This document shows, one piece after another, positions 1 through 8,778 of a stretch of 64,000 nt of DNA; the first letter of the stretch is position 1, and each line of letters opens with the position of its first letter. The notes under the pieces are model-generated. The model worked only from the letters and a program-made list of their open reading frames with translations. It was not told the origin of the DNA and ran no database searches. Both the position numbers and the translations under genes were made by a program. This DNA comes from Hymenobacter perfusus (GTDB lineage Bacteria; Bacteroidota; Bacteroidia; Cytophagales; Hymenobacteraceae): positions 62,001 through 126,000 of the forward strand of contig NZ_RWIU01000007.1 in the NCBI RefSeq assembly GCF_003944765.1, in the 5' to 3' direction.

Positions 1-1
1 G

Positions 2-289
2 GGTGAGGAGGCGCTGGATTACCTGCACGGCCACGCCTCCGAAGTAGTCCTGATCCTGTCTGACATCAACATGCCCGGTATGAGCGGACTGGAGCTGCTG
101 CGCCACATCCGACAGGAATATGGCGCGCCGCCGCCTTCCCCGCCGCAGGTAATGATGATTACCGCTTACGGCGACGACGACAGCCGCCAGCAGGCCCTGG
201 CTCTGGGCGCCAACGACTTCCTCTCAAAGCCCGTGGATTTTGCGGCGCTCAAGGAAAAACTACTGCACCTCACCGAGCATGAAAACTAA
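2..289 (+). CDS. Response regulator receiver protein (5' end cut by window)
   Basis: The reading frame is open from base 2, so the N-terminus lies outside the window. What remains is the C-terminal two thirds of a CheY-like receiver domain: the phospho-acceptor Asp in LSDINMPGMSG (codon at 62-64), the switch Thr in MMITAYGD and the conserved Lys in LSKPVDF. It ends after the receiver fold, so no C-terminal output domain follows; whether one precedes it cannot be seen. Its stop lies inside the next gene (11 bp overlap), so the two are probably translated together. Likely a phosphorelay protein signalling to the REC-cyclase downstream; that link is inference. Confidence 0.85.
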   Translation, partial: GEEALDYLHGHASEVVLILSDINMPGMSGLELLRHIRQEYGAPPPSPPQVMMITAYGDDDSRQQALALGANDFLSKPVDFAALKEKLLHLTEHEN

Positions 290-1325
290 GATTCTGGTAG
301 TTGATGATGAGGCAGACCTGGAGCTGCTCATCAAGCAGAAGTTTCGGCGTAAGATCCGGGAAAGTGTGTACGAGTTCGTGTTTGCCAGCAACGGGCAGGA
401 GGCCCTGAACACGCTGCAGCAGCACCCCGACCTCGACATCATCCTTTCCGACATTAATATGCCGGTGATGGATGGCCTCACGCTGCTCAGCAAGCTGCAG
501 GAAGCCAATCCGGTCCTCAAAACCGTAATGGTATCGGCCTACGGCGACATGCAAAACATCCGCACGGCGATGAACCGGGGGGCTTTCGATTTCGTGACCA
601 AGCCCGTGGACTTCCTGGACCTGGAGCTGACGATGGACAAAACCGCCCAGCACGTGCAGCAGCTGCGCGAAACCCTGCGGGCCATCCAGGAAAACAACAT
701 CCTGCGCATGTACGTGGATGAAACCGTGCTCAACTTTGTGGGTCGGCCGGAGTTCGAAAATACGCTGATGGCCTCTGAAACGGTAGATGCCTCAGTGGTT
801 TTCATCGACATCTGCGGCTTCACGTCTCTCTCCGAAGTGCTGCCGCCCGCCGATATTGTCACCATGCTCAACCGCTACTTCGACCAGATGGTGAAGGAGG
901 TTATTGCGCAGGGCGGCTACATCGACAAGTTTATGGGCGACGCGGTGATGGCCGTGTTCCGGGGCGAGTACCACCTCGACCGGGCCGTGGACGCGGCCCT
1001 GGCCATGCGCGCCGTGGTGCAGGCCAACGAGGACGTATTGCCCGACGGCCGGCCCTACCAGCCGCTGGTCAGCATCGGCATCAACACCGGCGAAATGGTG
1101 TCGGGCAACATTGGCTCGGCCTCCCTCAAGCGTCTTGACTACACCGTCATCGGCGACAATGTGAACGTGAGCCAGCGGCTGCAGTCCGTAGCCCAGCCCG
1201 GCCAGATTATCATCACGGAATCTACCTACGAGCGGGTAAAAGAGTCGTTTCAGTGCCGCCCGCTCCACGAGGTAACCCTCAAGAACAAGGCCCAGCCCAT
1301 GATGATCTACGAGGTGGTAGCGTAG
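279..1325 (+). CDS. REC domain-class III adenylate cyclase
   Basis: This 348-residue cytoplasmic enzyme probably makes cAMP from ATP under phosphorylation control. Residues 1-120 form a receiver domain (D9/D10, phospho-acceptor D58 in LSDINMP, S86, K108 in TKPVDF). Residues about 165-348 are a class III cyclase homology domain: metal-binding D177 (FIDICGFT) and D221 (FMGDAVMAVF), adenine-specifying K217 and D287 (LDYTVIGD), and the N296-xxx-R300 transition-state pair. K and D at the purine positions favour ATP over GTP. I start at ATG 279, inside the end of the preceding receiver gene; a longer frame reaches 240 but adds unrelated residues. The convergent neighbour carries a cyclic-nucleotide-binding domain. 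Confidence 0.92.
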   Translation: MKTKILVVDDEADLELLIKQKFRRKIRESVYEFVFASNGQEALNTLQQHPDLDIILSDINMPVMDGLTLLSKLQEANPVLKTVMVSAYGDMQNIRTAMNRGAFDFVTKPVDFLDLELTMDKTAQHVQQLRETLRAIQENNILRMYVDETVLNFVGRPEFENTLMASETVDASVVFIDICGFTSLSEVLPPADIVTMLNRYFDQMVKEVIAQGGYIDKFMGDAVMAVFRGEYHLDRAVDAALAMRAVVQANEDVLPDGRPYQPLVSIGINTGEMVSGNIGSASLKRLDYTVIGDNVNVSQRLQSVAQPGQIIITESTYERVKESFQCRPLHEVTLKNKAQPMMIYEVVA

Positions 1326-1371
1326 GGGTGAACCTGTGAAGAGTGAAGTTGTGAAGAGGCTTCGCGCCGCC

Positions 1372-1523
1372 ATTGCGAGCAGCGCGAAGCCATCCTTTCT
1401 TTTTGAAGCGCAAAACGCTCACCTACTCAAAAGCCCCTGACGCTTGGTTCTGGCGTCAGGGGCTTTCTGCATTTAGTAAGCCTGCGCATCGTGAAGGGAG
1501 GATTACTTCGCGCTGCTCGCAAT
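1372..1523. repeat. Interrupted palindrome, GCGAGCAGCGCGAAG type
   Basis: An 18-bp arm at 1372-1389 is repeated in perfect inverted form at 1506-1523, and the sequence between includes a separate terminator hairpin (1430-1466). The core resembles the CATTGCGAGCAGCGCGAAGC repeats that I associate with intergenic regions of Hymenobacter-like genomes. Confidence 0.75.
1430..1466. terminator. Bidirectional intrinsic terminator
   Basis: A 14-bp perfect stem (arms 1430-1443 and 1453-1466, 9-nt loop) begins with AAA and ends with TTT. It lies between the convergent cyclase and transporter genes and could serve both. Confidence 0.8.
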
Positions 1524-1557
1524 GACAGGAGCTTTGACTTTTCCCCTTCGACTCCCT

Positions 1558-4239
1558 CTACTTCCCCGCTTCGTTCTGCTTGCGCAGACGCTGGCAGAGG
1601 ACGCGCAGAATATTGCGCAGCACTTCGCTCCGCTCCTCCATCACATCGTAAAAATCATCCTGGTCGAGGCGGAAGGCTACAACGGAACTTTGGGCCACAG
1701 CCGTAGCTGACCGCGGCTCGGCATCGAGTAGAGCCAGCTCCCCAAAAAAGTCGCCGGGACGGAAGGTAGCCAGCAACTGCGAACCGGTAAAAATGCCCAC
1801 TTCTCCATCCGACAGGATAAAGAGAGAAGTACCCAGGTCACCCTTGGCAAAAATTGGCTCTCCGGCGCCAAAATTCACCTCCTTCATGATGGGCACGATG
1901 CTGCTGAGGACGTTGGCGGGCGTGGCGGCAAACAGCGCGGTGCGCTGGAGAATAGCCACCCGGTCGGCGGCAGAAACGTGGGCAGTAGCGGCGGAATGGC
2001 TCATAAGCAAATCGGGCAGGGAAGGTTCTTGCGCAAAGGCCGCCTGGTAGGCCGCCGGCCGGGTTTCGGCCCACTGGGCCAGCACCGCCAGGGCACTTTC
2101 CCGCACCAGTGGGCTGGTACTACGCAGGTGAGGCCAAAGCAGAGCAAAACGCGACTCGGCGGCCGGCCAGTGGCGCAGAGCCAGACTCACCGTCCAGTCG
2201 GAAAAGGCCGTTTCGCCGCGTTCCACAATGGTGGCCACAATAGGTCCGGGCGTGGTAGCAGCCGGCAGCAGCCGGTCGAAGCGGGCCGCTTTGGCGGCAG
2301 GTGTGCCCACTTCCAGCAGCGTCTGGAGACCTTGATAGATGGGGCGCGGAATGATGTTATCCAGGATTTCGAGGGCATTGGCCTGCCGCTCCCGGGTGGC
2401 ATGCGCCACGCTGCGCTGCGCGTCGGCAATGGCCTGGGGCGCGTAGAGCTGCTGCAACACCCCAAACAGGCGCTGCTGCACCCGCGTCAGCTCGTAGGCC
2501 AGGGCATCCTGCATGAGTTGATTTGCCGTGGTAGCTTGCCCGTGCAGTAGTTCGCGGGCCAGCTGCAGTTCCTGCTGCACCAATACCTGAAAAACCGAGG
2601 CGTCGGCTGGTTCCGGGGCGAAGTTGCGGAGGGCACGCAAAGCATCTTCGCGCTGCTGCAACTCGGGCCGCTGCGCCAGCGCCACCAGCGCGGCGCGGCT
2701 ATGGGCAGCGGGCAGATGGCCGCATAACTGCGTCACGCGCCGAATTACGGTAGCATCGGTGCTGTGCTGCAGCGTATGCACCAACACCGGTAATGCGGCC
2801 GGCCCCAGCTGCTGCAGTTGCGTGAAGGCAGCGGCCCGCGTGGTCCTATCGGCTAATGCTGCCACCAACGCTTCTGTTTCCGCCTCCGACGCTGCGCTGT
2901 TGCGGGCGGGTTGCCCGGTGGCGGGCAGTTCATCGGGCAGGGCAAACCGGCGGCTCACGGCGTGGTGCAGCTCACCGAGGTAATGCCCATAAGTGCGGTA
3001 AAGCATGAAAATTGCCCCGGTTATCAGCACCGCCATCCACCCGAAGGTAAAGCCGGTACCCAGCGTGGGCCAGAAGTGCGGCACCAGCAGCAACAGACCA
3101 GCCAGGCCCATTCCCAGCGGCTCATACACGCCCTTCGAGAGGGTGTGTGCCTGCAACCGCTCGGCCGCGGGCAGCGGCTGGAACAGCACCAGAAACACCG
3201 GGTCGAAGAAGGCGCGGCGCAGGATTTCCATTGTCAGGAACAAGGCGCAGAAATAGAGCATGATGCCCCCCGGCCCCCAGCTACTATGCTGGCTGAATAG
3301 CCCCAGCCCCAGAAGCACCAGGGCCGGCAAGACCAGCAGAATGGTCCGTACGCCCAGCACGTCGAGCAGCTTACCGGTCACCACCAGCTTCACCACCAGC
3401 GCCACCAGATAGGTGAGGGCCAGCACGGTGCTCACGTAGCGCATCACCAGCGCCTGGTCGTGAAACTGCTGCTTGACGTTGACAAAAAACGAATACTCCA
3501 CGCCGGTAGTCACGGCCGCAATAGACAGCATACTCAGGCACATGCTTAGTACCAAGCGGCTGCTGCCGAACCAGCGTTGTAGCGGCTCCGCCACGGCCTG
3601 CGGCCGGGCGGCCCGGCCGCCGGAACGCGCTTCCACCAGATGCTCCCGGCCGGTAGTACGCAGCACCAGCAACGCCCCCACATAGGCCCCGAAAGCCAGC
3701 AGCAGCAGCCACAGCAGCTCCGCATGATGATGCACTAACAACGCCAATACGGCGCCCAGGGCCTTGGCCGGCATATCACCGGAGCTGATGACACTGAACA
3801 ACCGTCGACCTTGACGCACATCAAACACCACCGCCGACACGCCCCAGAACTCCAGGTTGGTAAGCAGGTAGATAACGCGGTAGCCCGTCATGATGGCCAC
3901 GGCGGCCCACACTGAATGGCCCACAGCCACCAGCACCCCAATCACCGCCATCAGGACCACCACGGCCAGCAGCACCCGCACGGCCACCCGCTGCAGGCCC
4001 AAATGGTGCTCGTAATGCGCGTACACCTGGCCGGCCACTACCATGGCCAGCGCGGCCACGCCGTAGGCCAGCGGCAGGTTGCGCTCCGGCTGGTTTTCAA
4101 GCAGAATCACGTTGGCCGCTACGTACACCAGAATGGTGCCGATGCCCAGCAGAAAGTTGTGCAGAAAGAACAGCCCTACCGTACGCCCCTCTTCGGGTCG
4201 AATGCCCAGCAGTTGCTGCCAACGCGCAAGTAATGTCAT
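1558..4239 (-). CDS. MFS/nucleotide-translocase-like transporter with HEAT repeats and cNMP-binding domain
   Basis: An 893-residue membrane protein. Residues 1 to about 420 contain roughly 10-12 hydrophobic helices, resembling MFS or ATP/ADP-translocase (Npt)-type carriers. Residues about 440-760 are alanine/leucine-rich helical repeats of HEAT type. Residues about 770-893 are a CRP-like cyclic-nucleotide-binding domain with an intact phosphate-binding cassette (FGELALLDAEPRSAT, residues 832-846; key E834 and R843). Known family: similar carrier-HEAT-cNMP fusions occur in free-living bacteria. The transported substrate is not evident. It is convergent with an adenylate cyclase 233 bp away, so cAMP control of transport is a reasonable hypothesis. 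ATG at 4237-4239 is the only good start. Confidence 0.82.
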   Translation of the reverse strand: MTLLARWQQLLGIRPEEGRTVGLFFLHNFLLGIGTILVYVAANVILLENQPERNLPLAYGVAALAMVVAGQVYAHYEHHLGLQRVAVRVLLAVVVLMAVIGVLVAVGHSVWAAVAIMTGYRVIYLLTNLEFWGVSAVVFDVRQGRRLFSVISSGDMPAKALGAVLALLVHHHAELLWLLLLAFGAYVGALLVLRTTGREHLVEARSGGRAARPQAVAEPLQRWFGSSRLVLSMCLSMLSIAAVTTGVEYSFFVNVKQQFHDQALVMRYVSTVLALTYLVALVVKLVVTGKLLDVLGVRTILLVLPALVLLGLGLFSQHSSWGPGGIMLYFCALFLTMEILRRAFFDPVFLVLFQPLPAAERLQAHTLSKGVYEPLGMGLAGLLLLVPHFWPTLGTGFTFGWMAVLITGAIFMLYRTYGHYLGELHHAVSRRFALPDELPATGQPARNSAASEAETEALVAALADRTTRAAAFTQLQQLGPAALPVLVHTLQHSTDATVIRRVTQLCGHLPAAHSRAALVALAQRPELQQREDALRALRNFAPEPADASVFQVLVQQELQLARELLHGQATTANQLMQDALAYELTRVQQRLFGVLQQLYAPQAIADAQRSVAHATRERQANALEILDNIIPRPIYQGLQTLLEVGTPAAKAARFDRLLPAATTPGPIVATIVERGETAFSDWTVSLALRHWPAAESRFALLWPHLRSTSPLVRESALAVLAQWAETRPAAYQAAFAQEPSLPDLLMSHSAATAHVSAADRVAILQRTALFAATPANVLSSIVPIMKEVNFGAGEPIFAKGDLGTSLFILSDGEVGIFTGSQLLATFRPGDFFGELALLDAEPRSATAVAQSSVVAFRLDQDDFYDVMEERSEVLRNILRVLCQRLRKQNEAGK

Positions 4240-4416
4240 TGTGTAATGCTTAATGCTTAAGTGGCAGCGTACAGCTGATAGGAGTAGCTTCTGCCTGTTT
4301 ACCTAAGTACCGGGCACCGGACACTAAGCACTACCACAGGTGCAAGATAGGAGCCAACAGCGGCATGATGCCGGATTTTTCCGCTACTTACGCCTTCTAA
4401 GCCTCGTTTGCTCCTC

Positions 4417-5007
4417 ATGGATTGCCTTCGCGCCGAAACCTACGTCCTCGACCAGCTCCGCCAGCACCTTACTCCTACCCTGTTCTACCACGGCCTGCAT
4501 CACACCCTCGATGTGGTTGAACAGGCCCATTCCCTGGCGCTGGCCGAAGGCGTTTCCGACGATACTGAACTGGCGCTGCTCCGTACTGCCGCTCATTACC
4601 ACGACGCCGGTTTCCTGACAACGTACCAGGGACACGAAGCTGCCGGCTGCGCGCTGGCGCGCCAGGTACTGCCCGGCTTTGGATACGAGCCGGCCCACGT
4701 AGAGTTGATCTGTCAGCTCATTATGGCTACCCGGATGCCCCAAAGCCCCGGACCGCTCCGGCTGGCCCAAATCCTCTGCGACGCCGACCTGGATTACCTC
4801 GGCCGCCCCGATTTCTGGCGCATCAGTGCCACCCTGTACGAGGAGTTGACGGTGCGCAACTTACTAGCAGGCGAGGAAGCCTGGTTACGACTACAGGTTG
4901 ACTTCTTGAGCAGCCACCACTACTGGACGCCCACCGCCACTACCCGCCGTGAAGCCGGAAAACAGACCCACCTGGCCGAAGTGTGGGAGCAGCTGGCGCG
5001 GCTTTAG
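4417..5007 (+). CDS. HD-domain phosphohydrolase
   Basis: This 196-residue soluble protein has HD-superfamily metal ligands: an H in the YHGLHHTLDVV helix, HYHDAGF as the HD doublet, H in QGHEAAG, and D in CDADLDYLG. Proteins of this type are metal-dependent phosphohydrolases, often acting on nucleotides or cyclic nucleotides; the substrate is unknown here. The short form without REC or PAS domains is typical of stand-alone HD proteins. I take ATG 4417; an in-frame TTG at 4408 adds three residues. Its stop codon overlaps the stop of the convergent glycosyltransferase by three bases (5004-5007). Confidence 0.8.
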   Translation: MDCLRAETYVLDQLRQHLTPTLFYHGLHHTLDVVEQAHSLALAEGVSDDTELALLRTAAHYHDAGFLTTYQGHEAAGCALARQVLPGFGYEPAHVELICQLIMATRMPQSPGPLRLAQILCDADLDYLGRPDFWRISATLYEELTVRNLLAGEEAWLRLQVDFLSSHHYWTPTATTRREAGKQTHLAEVWEQLARL

Positions 5008-6068
5008 CGCGCCACGACCAAACCAGCCAGCACCGCATCCAACGCCGCGAATAGCTCGTCGTTGCCCTGTTGCGTGTACCCTTGCAGCGCGGTTTCGAAA
5101 CCGGAAAGATCGTAGAGGAAGGCTTTAAGGTTATCTGGAGTGATGGTGGGGAAGTGGCGGCCGTAGCCCAGCTTCTCGATTTCGGCGGCGTTGAGGAACT
5201 GCTCGAACTGGGCCGGAATGGGCACCGCGCACACCGGTTTACGCAGGTACACCGCTTCGCTGATGAGTGAGAAGCCACCATTAGTGACAACCGCCCGGGC
5301 ACTAGCTAAGTCGGCCAGAAAGCCAGCCTCACTGAAGGCCCGCAGCTGCACGTTGCCGTGGTTTTCCTCCTTGTTGAAACCGTACACCCGAAACTCCTGC
5401 CCCGGCAGCAGTTGCAGCTGCGTCACCAGGTCCTTCTGCGTGGTGGCCGACTGATACACCAGTACGTGCGCGCCGCGCGTGGGGCGCAGAGCCAGCACCT
5501 CGGGCCGCAGAATGGGCGGCACCAGCGTAGTGCGCTCCTTGAGGAGCGGCAGCGGAAAGAAGGTACTGATGAAGTAGTGCTGACTGCCGGGCAGTTTGGC
5601 ACGCACAATCTGGCGAGCCAGCGTAAGGTTGCCGCGCTCCGTCGTCGGCACCGGCACATCCAGCGCCGCCCGACTGATAATCTGCATGTTATCGATGCTG
5701 ATAACCGGTAGCCCTTTCCACTTGGCAAACAGGAAGCTAAACGACTCGAAATCGGAAATCACCACCTCTGGCTCGAAGTCGCAGAGCAGCTCCCGGTACT
5801 TGCGGAAGTTCACCCGCAGATTCTCCGGGGCCGAGCGCAACGTCAGGCCCGCCGTACGCGCCTTCGATACCGTGAGGCCCTTATAGGCCAAGTGAAAACC
5901 CCGAATTTCGTGGACGCGCCCGGGGAAGTTGGCGGCCAGCATCTGGTAGGCCCGGGAACTGCTCACCACGCACACCTCATGCCCCTGGCTGAGCAAGTGC
6001 CCGATTATCACCTTGCTGCGCGTCGCGTGCCCCAGCCCTTCGCCGGGCACTCCGTATAAAATATTCAT
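5004..6068 (-). CDS. GT-B glycosyltransferase, MJ1255/MurG-like
   Basis: A 354-residue predicted cytoplasmic glycosyltransferase. The N-terminus MNILYGVPGEGLGHATRS matches the glycine-rich acceptor loop of MurG/UGT-like GT-B enzymes, and the C-terminal half has the nucleotide-sugar signature (TNGGFSLISEAVYLRKPVC, then a Q-F-E-Q motif). It resembles the MJ1255/VC2487 family; the donor and acceptor are not known. Nearby genes give no pathway clue. The start ATG at 6066-6068 begins exactly at the conserved strand, which supports it. A degenerate palindrome of tgagtaatgag units lies upstream (6072-6166). Confidence 0.8.
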   Translation of the reverse strand: MNILYGVPGEGLGHATRSKVIIGHLLSQGHEVCVVSSSRAYQMLAANFPGRVHEIRGFHLAYKGLTVSKARTAGLTLRSAPENLRVNFRKYRELLCDFEPEVVISDFESFSFLFAKWKGLPVISIDNMQIISRAALDVPVPTTERGNLTLARQIVRAKLPGSQHYFISTFFPLPLLKERTTLVPPILRPEVLALRPTRGAHVLVYQSATTQKDLVTQLQLLPGQEFRVYGFNKEENHGNVQLRAFSEAGFLADLASARAVVTNGGFSLISEAVYLRKPVCAVPIPAQFEQFLNAAEIEKLGYGRHFPTITPDNLKAFLYDLSGFETALQGYTQQGNDELFAALDAVLAGLVVAR

Positions 6069-6071
6069 ACC

Positions 6072-6166
6072 AGCAATGAGCAGTTTGTAATGAGTAATGA
6101 ACAGTTAGCAGTGAATAATGAGACAGTAAGCAATTAGCGCCAACGACTCATTGCTCACTGTTCATT
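6072..6166. repeat. Degenerate palindrome of AATGAGCAATGAG-type units
   Basis: Short units (tgagcag, aatgagtaatgaacag, gtgaataatgag) on the left are mirrored by ctcattgctcactgttcattac on the right. It separates two minus-strand genes. It resembles the other interrupted palindromes in the window, but its own sequence is distinct. Confidence 0.55.
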
Positions 6167-7094
6167 ACTTCCTCCCGCCGGGAATGCGGAATTGTAGGCC
6201 CAGGCTGGGAATAAAGGTGAGGCCGCTGAGCTTGGCCGTGCGGTTGTTGAGCAGCTGGTACTCGCCGTAGTTCTGGTAGTACACCGACAGGGCCGGGATA
6301 AAGTAGGCGTATTTGTACCCCAGCTTCGCGTTGAAGAACGCCCCAAACGAGCTGAAATTCTTTCGGGCCGTGGGCAACGACGGTAGCAAGGAGCTGCCCG
6401 CGCCGTTGTAGAGGTTCTGGGGCTGGAAGCCGTATTTAAAGAAGCTGTGCGCGTACACCACCCCGTAGGAAATGGCCCCAATTTCCTCCTCTACCCCGAG
6501 CGATTTGCTGAATACCAGCGGAATCAGAATATCCTGGCGGCTGGCCCGGAAGTTCAGGAAATCCGTCACGTTGCTCAGGAACGGCACGCTGGGCAGCTTG
6601 GCCCGCTGGGTGGCAAACTGCAGCCCGATGCTGCCGTAGGTGGCCCCGGCCTGTCGCGTGCCAGGGTTTTCCACCGTGCCCGTCGGCCCCAGGAACTGGT
6701 ACATGGCATCGAAAACGTGGGATCCGAAACCGTACTTGTAGCCCACATCGAGCCGATCAATTACGCCGTAACGCACGTAGATATCGGAGGTCGGCCGTAC
6801 CGGGTCGAGCACGTAGGCCAGGGCCGCCACTTGGATGTTCTCAATGCTCTGGTTATAGCGGATGGTGTCTTTGTTAGCTGCTGATTTGGCCGCGTCCAGC
6901 AGGGCCGAGCCGGTTTTACCAATGGTTTCGGTGGACACGTTAAAAGCCATGTTGCCACCCACCCGGAACTCGCCGCGCGGCGTAACCTTGCCGGTACTTA
7001 CAATGGCCCGCGGCGCGGTGCACGAGGCCGAAAATAACAGGCCGGCCCCGGCCAACAGGCTCAACGCGGCACGAAACGAAGAAAAAGCAGTCAT
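6165..7094 (-). CDS. Putative outer-membrane-associated lipoprotein
   Basis: A 309-residue exported protein of unknown function. The N-terminus (MTAFSSFRAALSLLAG) is a signal peptide ending in a lipobox, LLFSASC, with the acylated Cys at about residue 25. The rest is rich in alternating Tyr, Gly and aromatic residues (RYGVIDRLDVGYKYGFGSH, SIGLQFATQ, PSLGLQFRIP) and ends in R-K after a beta-strand, as in beta-barrel or membrane-associated sheet proteins. I choose ATG 7094 instead of the longer frame from 7157 because it begins the signal peptide. A TACTTTCG promoter-like site lies about 50 bp upstream on the minus strand (7145-7152). No family recognised. Confidence 0.7.
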   Translation of the reverse strand: MTAFSSFRAALSLLAGAGLLFSASCTAPRAIVSTGKVTPRGEFRVGGNMAFNVSTETIGKTGSALLDAAKSAANKDTIRYNQSIENIQVAALAYVLDPVRPTSDIYVRYGVIDRLDVGYKYGFGSHVFDAMYQFLGPTGTVENPGTRQAGATYGSIGLQFATQRAKLPSVPFLSNVTDFLNFRASRQDILIPLVFSKSLGVEEEIGAISYGVVYAHSFFKYGFQPQNLYNGAGSSLLPSLPTARKNFSSFGAFFNAKLGYKYAYFIPALSVYYQNYGEYQLLNNRTAKLSGLTFIPSLGLQFRIPGGRK

Positions 7095-7144
7095 ACGAAG
7101 CACAAAAGGGGAGTTACAGCGGCCGGCCAAGGCCAAAACCGGGC

Positions 7145-7152
7145 CGAAAGTA
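7145..7152 (-). promoter_or_regulatory. Promoter-like -7 element TACTTTCG
   Basis: On the minus strand this matches the Bacteroidota -7 form TAnnTTTG in all but one base. It is about 50 nt upstream of the lipoprotein start. Confidence 0.4.
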
Positions 7153-7214
7153 GCCAACTCCCCCGTAACTCTGGCGCTGTTTTTTTACAACTGGCCCTCA
7201 TCCTCCCATCATGC

Positions 7215-7252
7215 AAAAGCGCAGCCGGGACATCTTGCCCAGCTGCGCTTTT
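7215..7252 (-). terminator. Intrinsic terminator for the desaturase gene
   Basis: Perfect 11-bp arms (7215-7225 and 7242-7252) with an A/T-run at each end lie just beyond the stop of the minus-strand desaturase. Confidence 0.75.
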
Positions 7253-7277
7253 GTGTGAAGTGCTGATGCTTACGCCG

Positions 7278-8396
7278 CTAGGCAGCCACCGCCACCCGCT
7301 CCGTGCGGGCCTGCCGGTAGGCCTCGGGACCCATCTGGCGCAGCATCCGGTAATGCGACTGTAACGCTCCGAAAAACGTCTTGTTCTCGATGTAGGGCAC
7401 CCCGAACTCCAGGGCCGTCTGCCGCAGGATGGGGGCCAGGGCTGGGTAGTGAATGTGGCAGACCTTCGGAAACAAGTGGTGCTCCACCTGCCGGTTCAGG
7501 CCGCCACACAGGAAGCTGGCCAGCTTGCTGTCGGGCGAAAAGTTGGCCGTGGTACGCATCTGATGCACCGCCCAGGCCTCACGCATATCGCCCTGCTCAT
7601 CGGGCAGCGGGAAAGCGGTGCCTTCTACCACGTGGGCCAGCTGAAACACGAGGCCCAGCACCAGCCCTTCCACGAAGTGCATCCAGACGAAGCCCAGCGC
7701 AAACTGCCACCACGTAATATCCAGTACCACCAGCGGCAGTATAATAAACAGGGCGTAATACACGGCTTTATACAGAAACAGATTCACATACTCGCGGCGC
7801 GGATGCTTAGTGACGTGCTCCCCGATTTTGCCCTGGAAAAACTTCACGTAATCCTTGCGCAGCACCCAAGAGAGGGAAGCCAGCCCGTACACCGGAAACG
7901 CGTACCAGTGCTGAAACCGCTGAATCCAGCGCACCGGCTCCTCCTCCGACAGCCGGATCAGGCCCGGAGCTACCTCAATGTCTTCGTCGTGGCCGGCAAT
8001 GTTGGTATAGGTGTGGTGCACAATGTTGTGAGTGATGTTCCACACGTAAGGGCTGGCGCCAATCAGGTTGAAGACCATGCCCAGCCACTTATTCACGTTT
8101 TTATTGGCCGAAAACGCCCCGTGTAGCGCATCGTGGCACACGTTGAAGCCAATAAAAGCAGCAAACGCGCCCATCAGGGCCGCCAGCCCGGCCATAGCCA
8201 GCAACCCGAACTGGTTCGAGAGAATCAGCAGGTACAGGCCCAGGTAGCCACTCAGGAAGAAGATGGTTTTGGCCCACATGGCCCCGTTGGCGTGGCGCGA
8301 AATACCCTCGGCTACAAAGTAGGCATCCACCCGCTCGCGCACCGTGGCGAAAAAGGTGGTTTTGCGAACATTCGTGAATTTCAGTGTTTTGGCCAT
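7278..8396 (-). CDS. Membrane fatty-acid (acyl-CoA) desaturase
   Basis: A 372-residue integral membrane di-iron desaturase that introduces a double bond into acyl chains. All three histidine boxes are present: HDALHG, HNIVHH and QVEHH. The Q in the third box is typical of front-end (delta-6/delta-5-like) desaturases. Four or more hydrophobic segments flank the boxes. No N-terminal cytochrome b5 domain is present, so an external electron donor (ferredoxin or similar) is needed. ATG 8396 is chosen because the frame upstream to 8534 is low-quality and Arg/Cys-rich. It probably adjusts membrane fluidity. Regiospecificity cannot be read from the sequence. Confidence 0.9.
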   Translation of the reverse strand: MAKTLKFTNVRKTTFFATVRERVDAYFVAEGISRHANGAMWAKTIFFLSGYLGLYLLILSNQFGLLAMAGLAALMGAFAAFIGFNVCHDALHGAFSANKNVNKWLGMVFNLIGASPYVWNITHNIVHHTYTNIAGHDEDIEVAPGLIRLSEEEPVRWIQRFQHWYAFPVYGLASLSWVLRKDYVKFFQGKIGEHVTKHPRREYVNLFLYKAVYYALFIILPLVVLDITWWQFALGFVWMHFVEGLVLGLVFQLAHVVEGTAFPLPDEQGDMREAWAVHQMRTTANFSPDSKLASFLCGGLNRQVEHHLFPKVCHIHYPALAPILRQTALEFGVPYIENKTFFGALQSHYRMLRQMGPEAYRQARTERVAVAA

Positions 8397-8778
8397 ACGT
8401 ATGAAATAACATGGTGCAGTGCCGCAGCGCGGTCCGCGTGTCCACGGATGGGTTTCAATGCCGGCAAGGTAGCAGCATTGCGCCATACGCCGCCAGCGGC
8501 ACCTCCGTGGCACCTCAACCGGGAGCCACTCCATTCAGTTCGTTGCGGCCGGACAGAAGTAGCCGTCGGCCGCCGTTTACAGCTTGGCAACGCGCGGCAA
8601 TTACGTTGTCTGACAGCCATCTGCCCCTGTTTATTAGCGACATAATATATTTTCCACCGGCTGCTGGTTTTCCCGACCGATTGGGTGGCCGCCGCTGGTT
8701 GCCGACATTACCAAATTGTTACGTCGAAACCCGAAAATCCCGTAACTTTCCTTTCCGCTTCTGCATTTTTACTCTCGT
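8397..8778. other. Divergent intergenic region (382 bp) with promoter-like elements
   Basis: No gene is visible. It separates the divergent desaturase and xanthine dehydrogenase operons. The right part turns AT-rich (cataatatattttcc near 8640). A TAACTTTC element at 8743-8750 with a TTG at 8716-8718 could drive the dehydrogenase operon. On the minus strand a TACCTTG site near 8465 could serve the desaturase. Confidence 0.45.
8743..8750 (+). promoter_or_regulatory. Promoter-like -7 element TAACTTTC
   Basis: Resembles TAnnTTTG and lies 28 nt before the start of the xdh-type operon, with a TTG 24 nt upstream as a possible -33 element. Confidence 0.4.

Noticed and set aside
8397-8778. tRNA or other RNA gene in the 382-bp gap
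   Set aside because: No cloverleaf or TPsiC-like box was found; the region looks like a divergent promoter area.
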